Program-made: the position numbers and the translations under genes | Notes under the pieces: model-generated | Databases searched by the model: none | What the model saw: the letters and a program-made list of their open reading frames with translations, nothing else | Told to the model about the DNA's origin: nothing | Part shown: positions 31,518-36,296 of the stretch, in pieces | Numbering within the stretch: position 1 is the first letter of the stretch | Layout of the letters: every line of letters starts with the position of its first letter | Assembly: GCA_902812465.1 (NCBI GenBank) | Contig: CADDZE010000037.1 | Span: 1-36,296, forward strand | Length of the DNA: 36,296 bases | Reading direction: 5' to 3' | DNA from: Acidobacteriota bacterium | Lineage (GTDB): Bacteria; Acidobacteriota; Terriglobia; UBA7540

Positions 31518-32829
31518 ACGCACCGCCGTACCGCGCCGCTGGGGGATAGCTGCCGCGCGCAACGGCCTCTTTGGGGTTCCAGGGGCACCCCAAGCCTCGG
31601 CGGGCCACAGCCTGCGGCTCCCGGCCTTCATCGTGGATTACCTGGTTATCACCAACCTGTTTCTCCTCCTCTTTGCCGGAGTCGCCGACAATCAGATGAT
31701 TGCCGCGCTGCTGCCTGCCCTGGGCGATTCGTTCCACGTCGCGGTGCCGGTCGCGGGCTTACTGGTTGTGGTCTACTCGGTGGCGGCGGCGCTGGCGTCG
31801 TTCATTTCCGGTGCGCTCTCTGACCTTTATGGCCGGCGGTGGCTTCTCCGCGCGGGCATGGTGCTCTTTGCCCTGGCCTCCTGGCTGGCCTCTCACACTC
31901 ACTCGTTTCCCCAGCTGATAGCTGCCCGGGCTCTCACCGGCTGGGGCGCGGGCACGATCTCCACCTGCTCGATTGCTTTGGCGGGCGACTGGTTTCCCTA
32001 CGCTGTGCGCGGACGGGCCATCGGTTTGATTTCGTCGGCTTATTTCGCTGCACCGATCGTCGGCGTGCCCCTGGCCGGGCAGATCGCTGACCGCTGGGGC
32101 TGGCAGCGCGTCTTCTTCAGTTTTGCCGTGTTCGGAATCGCAGTGGCGCTGGCTTCGGTGATCTTGCCCCGCGATAGAGTGCCGGTTCGCAACGCGGATT
32201 CCTCGTCGGCGAGAATGCGCACCAGCTTGCGCACCTTCACGTCATTCTTCGCCAAGCGCGATCTGGCGGCGGCCTTAGGGATCGCCTTTTTGGTCTCGGC
32301 CGGCCTGGTCGGATTCATCACCTATATCGGTCAGTGGCTGAGCGACCGCTTTCAGGTGGCAACGGGCGGGATCACTCTGGTCTTTATGGTCGGGGGACTG
32401 GCGTCGCTCGTGGGAGCGCCGCTGGGGGGGATCTTGTCAGACCGCTGGGGGAAGCGCGCGGTCTCGATTGGCAGCAACCTGCTCATGGGTGCTTCGGTGG
32501 CGGCCGTGCCCTTCTTGCGCTGGGGGTTCTGGATGTTCGCGTTCTTTGGCGTAATTGGGCTCAGCGCCGCATTCCGCCAGGGGCCGCTAACGGCGCTGAT
32601 GACCGAAATGGTGCCCGCGGACCAGCGCGGGTCATTCATCGCCGCGCGCAACATTGCCTCGCAACTGGGTATTGGCGTGATCGCTTTGGTAGGCGGGCTG
32701 ATGTACCAGCGGCTGGGCTACGCGGCAGTCACCACCCTCTGTGCAGTGATGACCCTCTTGGTGGCGCTACTGCTGGCGACCCATATTGCGGAGCCCCAAC
32801 CGGCGTTGCCACGCTCGTCCCAGGGCTGA
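31492..32829 (+). CDS. MFS transporter
   Basis: 445 residues if started at TTG 31492; GTG 31633, just before the first helix, is an alternative, since the 47 residues before it look non-globular. Twelve hydrophobic segments are apparent. Helices 1-2 include 'LVITNLFLLLFAGVADNQMI', and the loop 2-3 signature 'SGALSDLYGRRWLLRAGM' is the classical G-x-x-x-D-x-x-G-R-R motif of the major facilitator superfamily. The second half repeats it as 'GGILSDRWGKRAVSIGSNLL'. It is a proton- or ion-driven inner-membrane carrier, likely an exporter of small molecules (drug/H+ antiporter type), but the substrate is unknown. It is followed 28 bp on by the alpha/beta hydrolase, with which it may be co-transcribed. 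Confidence 0.85.
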   Translation: MTCTTSTNERTAVPRRWGIAAARNGLFGVPGAPQASAGHSLRLPAFIVDYLVITNLFLLLFAGVADNQMIAALLPALGDSFHVAVPVAGLLVVVYSVAAALASFISGALSDLYGRRWLLRAGMVLFALASWLASHTHSFPQLIAARALTGWGAGTISTCSIALAGDWFPYAVRGRAIGLISSAYFAAPIVGVPLAGQIADRWGWQRVFFSFAVFGIAVALASVILPRDRVPVRNADSSSARMRTSLRTFTSFFAKRDLAAALGIAFLVSAGLVGFITYIGQWLSDRFQVATGGITLVFMVGGLASLVGAPLGGILSDRWGKRAVSIGSNLLMGASVAAVPFLRWGFWMFAFFGVIGLSAAFRQGPLTALMTEMVPADQRGSFIAARNIASQLGIGVIALVGGLMYQRLGYAAVTTLCAVMTLLVALLLATHIAEPQPALPRSSQG

Positions 32830-32857
32830 TGGCTCCCAAGCCGGGATTGGAGGTCCC

Positions 32858-33931
32858 GTGTCAACAAAACGGAAGGCCTGGAAGGCGGCACGCGTGGCGC
32901 TGTATGTTCTGGCGGCTGCCTGGGTCGTGTTCTTCTACGGCGTTGTACCCTGGTTCCTCACCAACCTTGCTACGCGCAACCGCTTCCACTTTCGCGATCC
33001 CAATGATGCCAAGACGCCGCAGTCCTACGGCTTGGCTTATCATCCCATCGAGTTTCGGGCCTCTGACGGGATCCTCTTGAAGGGATGGTTTGTGCCGGCT
33101 GCTGGTTCGCCGGAAGGGGCAAAGGGCACCATCGTCTATGCTCACGGCCTCAATCGCACACGAATCGAGATGCTGCCTATGGCGGCATTCGGGCACACCT
33201 TGGGCTACAACGGGCTCCTGTTTGACTTCCGCCACCACGGCGAAAGCGGCGGCGCCCTCTCCACGGTCGGCTATCAGGAGCGGCGGGATGTTGAAGCAGC
33301 GGTCCGATACGCCCTGATGCAAGAGAAAGCCGCGCGCCCCGTCGTGCTATGGGGTGTCTCCATGGGCGCGGCCGCTTCGCTCATGGCTGCGGCTGAATCG
33401 CCGGACGTGGCCGCGGTCATCTGCGACAGTACTTTTTTGAATTTCGCCGATACGGTCCGCCACCATTATGAGTTGTTTCTTTCCATGGTGCGTCGGCGCT
33501 GGTGGTGGTTTCCGCCCTTGCCTAGCTTTCCCATCGCCGACGAGGTCACGCACTGGATTGCGTGGCGCGGAAATTTTTCCGTCGCCGACTTCGATTTGGA
33601 GAAAGCGGTTGAACGAATCGGCGACCGCCCCATTCTCTTGGTGGGCTTAGATCACGACCGTCGGATGCCCCCTGAAATCGCACGCGCGCTCTACCAGGAC
33701 GCCCGCAGCCGCCGCAAGCAGCTGCTGATCCTGCCCGGGGACCGGCACGGCGAAGGGTTCACGCTCGATCCAGGGCAGTACGAAGAGGCGGTCAGGGGAT
33801 TCCTCGCTTCGGTCGGAACGACGGCACAGCTTGAGTCCAGCGCTGCCCCGACTACCCCCGGACGGACGGAAGAGGTGGAACACCGTTCTGCGATAACACG
33901 CGCTCATACAGGGCTTCATAAAGCGGGATGA
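32858..33931 (+). CDS. Membrane-anchored alpha/beta hydrolase
   Basis: 357 residues from GTG 32858, with GGAGG four bases upstream settling the start over the frame from 32786. Residues about 10-32 ('ARVALYVLAAAWVVFFYGVV') are a membrane anchor, so the hydrolase faces the periplasm. 'YAHGLNRTRIEML' holds the oxyanion loop, 'LWGVSMGAAASLMAA' the nucleophile Ser, 'LVGLDHDRRMPPE' the likely acid Asp, and 'GDRHGEGFT' the His. It resembles YqkD/FrsA-like serine esterases of the BAAT/DLH group. The last 26 residues run past the fold ('GRTEEVEHRSAITRAH'). Its stop lies 80 bp inside the bshA coding region, which is convergent. Confidence 0.82.
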   Translation: MSTKRKAWKAARVALYVLAAAWVVFFYGVVPWFLTNLATRNRFHFRDPNDAKTPQSYGLAYHPIEFRASDGILLKGWFVPAAGSPEGAKGTIVYAHGLNRTRIEMLPMAAFGHTLGYNGLLFDFRHHGESGGALSTVGYQERRDVEAAVRYALMQEKAARPVVLWGVSMGAAASLMAAAESPDVAAVICDSTFLNFADTVRHHYELFLSMVRRRWWWFPPLPSFPIADEVTHWIAWRGNFSVADFDLEKAVERIGDRPILLVGLDHDRRMPPEIARALYQDARSRRKQLLILPGDRHGEGFTLDPGQYEEAVRGFLASVGTTAQLESSAAPTTPGRTEEVEHRSAITRAHTGLHKAG

Positions 33932-35006
33932 TCTTGTTGCTGCAAAATTGCCGGAGGGCACGCTGGCGGGCGGCCTGGCCCATAGCTTGGCGCCGCTGGC
34001 GATCCGAGGCAATTTCCAGGGCCCGGGCCGCCATGGTGTCGACATCGCCGGGCGGCACCAGGTACCCTTCCACCCCGTCGTCGATCACTTCCGGCAGGCC
34101 GCCGACGCGCGAGCAGACGGGCGGCACGCCGCAGGCCATACCTTCGAGCGCTGCCAACCCGAACGACTCGAGCTCGCTCGGGAGCAGCAGCACGTCGGCG
34201 CAGTTAAGGAGCTTCTGCACCTGGTTCTGCTTGCCGAGAAAGATGACGTCCCCGGCGAGGCCTTTCTCCCGGGCCAGCCATTCGGCGGACGTGCGGTCCG
34301 GGCCGTCGCCGATCATGAGCAGTTTGGCGGGTATTTCGCGGCGGACCCGGTGGAAGATTTCGATGACGTCACGCACCCGCTTCACCGGGCGAAAGTTGGA
34401 AAGATGAACGAGTACCGCTTCACCTTCCCGGGCGAACTCATGGCGGCGGCACTCGCCATCGGCGGGCTGGAAGACGTCGCAGTTAACGAAGTTGGGGATC
34501 AGCTCGATCGGCCGTTGGATGCCAAACTCCCGGATGGTCACTTGCCGCAGGTACTCAGAAATGGCCGTGACGCCGTCACTCTCCTCGATGGAGAAACGGG
34601 TGATCGGCAGATACGAGCGGTCGCTGCCGACCAGCGTGATATCGGTGCCATGCAGCGTCGTTACAAAGGGCAGGCGGCGCGACTTCACCATAGCGCGTGC
34701 CAGGTAGGCACTGACGGAGTGCGGGATGGCGTAGTGAACATGGAGCAGGTCCAGCGATTCGCTAAGGGCGACGTTATGCATCTTTGTCGCCAGAGCCAGC
34801 GCATAGGGCGGATGATCGAAGAGCGGGTAGTTCACCACCTCCACTTCGTGGAAGTGGAGGCGTTCCGAAACTTCGGTCATCCTGACCGGAACCGCGTAGC
34901 TAATGAAGTGCACATCGTGCCCGCGCGCAGCCAGTTCCAGCCCCAGTTCCGTAGCCACTACCCCGCTGCCGCCATAGGTTGGGTAACAGGTAATTCCGAT
35001 GCGCAT
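33852..35006 (-). CDS. bshA: BshA: N-acetyl-alpha-D-glucosaminyl-L-malate synthase
   Basis: 384 residues from ATG 35006, with GGGA upstream. Opening 'MRIGITCYPTYGGSGVVATE' followed by 'LGLELAARGHDVHFISYAVP' is characteristic of BshA, a GT-B retaining glycosyltransferase that joins UDP-GlcNAc and L-malate as the first step of bacillithiol synthesis. Family markers: 'VHYAIPHSVSAYLAR', 'TTLHGTDITLVG', 'FSIEESDGVTAISEYLRQ', 'ELIPNFVN', 'SNFRPVKRV' and the donor-site 'SELESFGLAALEGMACGVPP'. It acts in the cytoplasm. bshB and bshC are not in the window. It is transcribed away from the secreted-protein gene behind it on the same strand, 145 bp apart, and its 3' end overlaps that of the alpha/beta hydrolase. 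Confidence 0.95.
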   Translation of the reverse strand: MRIGITCYPTYGGSGVVATELGLELAARGHDVHFISYAVPVRMTEVSERLHFHEVEVVNYPLFDHPPYALALATKMHNVALSESLDLLHVHYAIPHSVSAYLARAMVKSRRLPFVTTLHGTDITLVGSDRSYLPITRFSIEESDGVTAISEYLRQVTIREFGIQRPIELIPNFVNCDVFQPADGECRRHEFAREGEAVLVHLSNFRPVKRVRDVIEIFHRVRREIPAKLLMIGDGPDRTSAEWLAREKGLAGDVIFLGKQNQVQKLLNCADVLLLPSELESFGLAALEGMACGVPPVCSRVGGLPEVIDDGVEGYLVPPGDVDTMAARALEIASDRQRRQAMGQAARQRALRQFCSNKIIPLYEALYERVLSQNGVPPLPSVRG

Positions 35007-35082
35007 GATTCCCGAAATTGGATGCAGCGGCGAAGGGAAAAGGGTGAGCCTAGATTCGGTTTCGGAGGGCCGCCTCCAACGC

Positions 35083-35118
35083 GCCCGAGGGCTTCAGGTG
35101 CAGACGGCCACCTCGGGC
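35083..35118 (-). other. Inverted repeat between the secreted-protein gene and bshA
   Basis: GCCCGAGG (35083-35090) and CCTCGGGC (35111-35118) form a perfect 8-bp stem with a 20-base loop. It lies in the bshA leader, downstream of the minus-strand secreted-protein gene. A smaller perfect hairpin (GGAGG/CCTCC, 35064-35077) sits just below it. No T-run follows on the minus strand, so termination is doubtful; regulation of bshA or processing of the transcript is possible. Confidence 0.4.
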
Positions 35119-35151
35119 TACGGAGGTGCTGGTCGGGAGAAGGGAGGGGAC

Positions 35152-35565
35152 CTACGATGAGCTGGGTTTCTTCCCCGGCGCAGCTGCTCGCTCCAGCACC
35201 ACGATCTGCCGGACCGTACGGTGGTCGCCCTTCTGCTCGTAGTAGACGATTACGTTGGTTCCAGGGGTGAGGTCCGCCGCCGTCAGCTTGCTCCCGTTAG
35301 CCGCTGACACCTTGACTTTGCGGCTCACTGGAAAGGTTTCGGTGGCGCCGCCCTCCACCGTCATGACGTTGAGGAGATCGCGCTTTGTATCCAGGGACTG
35401 AACGTTGCCGCTGAAGGCCTGAAGTCCCGTCCCGGTAGCAATCTTGTCCAGTACGGGCACCTTCTTCTTGTGCTGTTCCTGGGCGCTGAGGGAAGTGACC
35501 ACCACCAGGAGCGCGATTACAAGCCTGGAAATGGTTGGCGAGGCCAGGTCAGTTGTGGAACTCAT
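35152..35565 (-). CDS. Small secreted beta-rich protein, DUF5666-like
   Basis: 137 residues from ATG 35565. A signal peptide spans about residues 12-29 ('ISRLVIALLVVVTSLSAQ'). The mature part has alternating strands: 'FSGNVQSLDTKRDLLNVMTV', 'TETFPVSRKVKVSA', 'LTPGTNVIVYYEQKG', and 'RTVRQIVVL', which suggests an OB-type small barrel. The pattern 'G.V.S.D......V' followed by 'L.pG..V.VyY' resembles DUF5666-type periplasmic proteins, judged by eye. Function unknown. The C-terminal 12 residues are basic and disordered ('AAAPGKKPSSS'). It lies 78 bp after hfq on the same strand and may share its transcript. Confidence 0.7.
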   Translation of the reverse strand: MSSTTDLASPTISRLVIALLVVVTSLSAQEQHKKKVPVLDKIATGTGLQAFSGNVQSLDTKRDLLNVMTVEGGATETFPVSRKVKVSAANGSKLTAADLTPGTNVIVYYEQKGDHRTVRQIVVLERAAAPGKKPSSS

Positions 35566-35643
35566 ACATCACCTCGGCAGGCAAGTGCCCGCTATGCCCT
35601 CCCCGGCGCGTGGCCACCTCGCGCTGCGCCGACACGGGCTGGC

Positions 35644-35985
35644 CTAGCCATTATTGCCGGCCTCGGAATTGCCGCTGCCGTCGCTCTTGGCGTCCGCCTG
35701 CTTGTACATGTAACGGATGGCCGACTTCATGATCAGCAGGTTCGGTTCCCCCACGCGGTGGACCTTGATGCAATGCTTATCGTACCATTCGATGACTCCG
35801 CGGATGCTCTCGCCGGTGTTGAGCACCACCACCATCGGCGTCCGCGCCTGCATCTGCTTGATGTAATAAAAGCTCTCGGCGTTGGTTTGCTCGGGCGGAG
35901 CGGGTTTGCGACGCTGCTGTTGGTTGCGTGCCGCCATCTGGTCCTGGATTTCGGAGAGTGAAGGACGGATAAGTTTGCGATTCAC
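35644..35985 (-). CDS. hfq: Divergent RNA chaperone Hfq
   Basis: 113 residues from GTG 35985, with TAAGGAG ten bases upstream. The Sm1 motif is clear: 'NAESFYYIKQMQARTPMVVV' then 'TGESIRGVIEWYDKHCIKVH' (residues about 35-76). Sm2 is 'NLLIMKSAIRYMYK' (82-95). Hfq hexamers bind A-rich and U-rich RNA on opposite faces and assist small-RNA action. In well-studied Hfq the Sm2 motif reads Y-K-H; here the aligned residues are Met-Lys-Ser, so the proximal-face His and Tyr are missing. A 34-residue basic N-terminal extension ('RNQQQRRKPAPPEQ') and a short Gly/Asn/Ser-rich tail flank the core. It is larger than typical Hfq cores. Family assignment is good; RNA-binding mode may differ. Confidence 0.8.
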   Translation of the reverse strand: MNRKLIRPSLSEIQDQMAARNQQQRRKPAPPEQTNAESFYYIKQMQARTPMVVVLNTGESIRGVIEWYDKHCIKVHRVGEPNLLIMKSAIRYMYKQADAKSDGSGNSEAGNNG

Positions 35986-36039
35986 GACTTTATAGCTCCT
36001 TAGCCCCGTGACCGATTAGGAAGGGGCGAAACAGTGGTG

Positions 36040-36111
36040 GTCGCCTCCTTGAATCGCTTCGTGAAACTGGCAAACTTGAATGGCCGGACGATAGCCAAAC
36101 AAGGAGGTGAC
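36040..36111 (-). promoter_or_regulatory. Structured hfq leader with SD/anti-SD-like inverted repeat
   Basis: On the hfq strand GTCACCTCCTTG (36111 to 36100) and CAAGGAGGCGAC (36051 to 36040) are complementary over 12 bases with one wobble, with 48 bases between. The first arm contains CTCCTT, which also complements the hfq SD sequence TAAGGAG (36002-35996). The leader could therefore alternate between the upstream hairpin and a structure hiding the hfq SD. Pairing is seen; switching is inference. Confidence 0.45.
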
Positions 36112-36125
36112 GAAACCTGCAGTTG

Positions 36126-36154
36126 AGTCTAGCACGGTGCCTAGTGGCGGGCAA
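36126..36154 (-). promoter_or_regulatory. Predicted sigma70-type promoter of hfq
   Basis: On the minus strand TTGCCC (36154 to 36149), a 17-base spacer and TAGACT (36131 to 36126), with TGC in front of the -10 hexamer (extended -10). Transcription would start near 36119, giving a leader of about 134 bases that carries the inverted repeat at 36040-36111. The rest of the window to 36296 shows no gene. Confidence 0.55.
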
Positions 36155-36296
36155 GCCTCAACGCACAGTCCTGTCGTTAGCACATTAAATGTCCGGATGA
36201 ATGAGCACGTGATCTGTCGGCTGAAGGCGGCGAGGGGAATCGGGCATTCTGTCGGGAGGGAGGCAGAAGGTGACGATACTCGGAAGCCGCCTGGGA

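Noticed and set aside
33948-35270. 440-residue plus-strand frame over bshA
   Set aside because: Long only because bshA is GC-rich; it lies antisense to a firm gene and shows no family motif.
36100-36111. Anti-SD-like sequence as the 3' end of a 16S rRNA gene
   Set aside because: Only about ten bases match and the flanking sequence has no rRNA features. Interpreted as part of the hfq leader.

Overview
This 36.3 kb window is a gene-dense, GC-rich bacterial chromosome segment with no phage, IS, CRISPR, rRNA or recognisable tRNA genes. The gene set best fits an Acidobacteriota (Terriglobia-like) genome. It holds bshA, the first gene of bacillithiol synthesis, together with a YvcK/CofD-family factor, a PpiD-like folding factor, paired alkaline-phosphatase-superfamily proteins, several secreted hypotheticals with an acidobacterial feel, and a divergent Hfq. 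The assignment rests on recognised families and general appearance, not on a database search.

Layout. (1) 1-2221, plus strand: the 3' part of an EamA/DMT transporter, a pilin-like membrane-anchored protein and a secreted protein with a BamE-like tail. (2) 2285-11036, minus strand: a NUDIX hydrolase, a 1144-residue GMC oxidoreductase/alpha-beta hydrolase fusion followed closely by an SRPBCC protein, then a GT-C-fold membrane protein translationally overlapping a large secreted TPR protein. (3) 11232-18345, plus strand: a PpiD-like periplasmic isomerase with its own promoter, a small ribbon-helix-helix protein, and an apparent envelope module of one membrane protein and two AlkP-superfamily enzymes. 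(4) 18463-25241, plus strand: a zinc-ribbon protein, a LeuA-like acyltransferase, a second DMT transporter, an Arg-rich/TPR protein, YvcK, an unknown small protein and a PilZ/coiled-coil protein. (5) 25308-27756, minus strand: a CCA-adding/poly(A) polymerase-type enzyme and a XerC/D recombinase. (6) 28098-33931, plus strand: thiS, a 660-bp non-coding region with three diverged tandem repeats, a LytS-type histidine kinase, an Rrf2 regulator, an AhpD-like protein, an MFS transporter and a membrane-anchored alpha/beta hydrolase. (7) 33852-35985, minus strand: bshA, a small secreted protein and hfq with a structured leader and a good promoter.

The items most worth a second look are the three 47-bp near-identical repeats (28575, 28731, 28898) upstream of the orphan LytS kinase, the hfq leader with an SD/anti-SD-like inverted repeat and a degenerate YKH motif in the protein, the C-terminal extension of ThiS beyond Gly-Gly, the cysteine nucleophile and ferredoxin-like cysteine motif in the GMC-hydrolase fusion, and the two-phosphodiesterase envelope module. 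No clearly new defence or mobile system was seen. Most of the window is housekeeping and envelope or metabolic genes.
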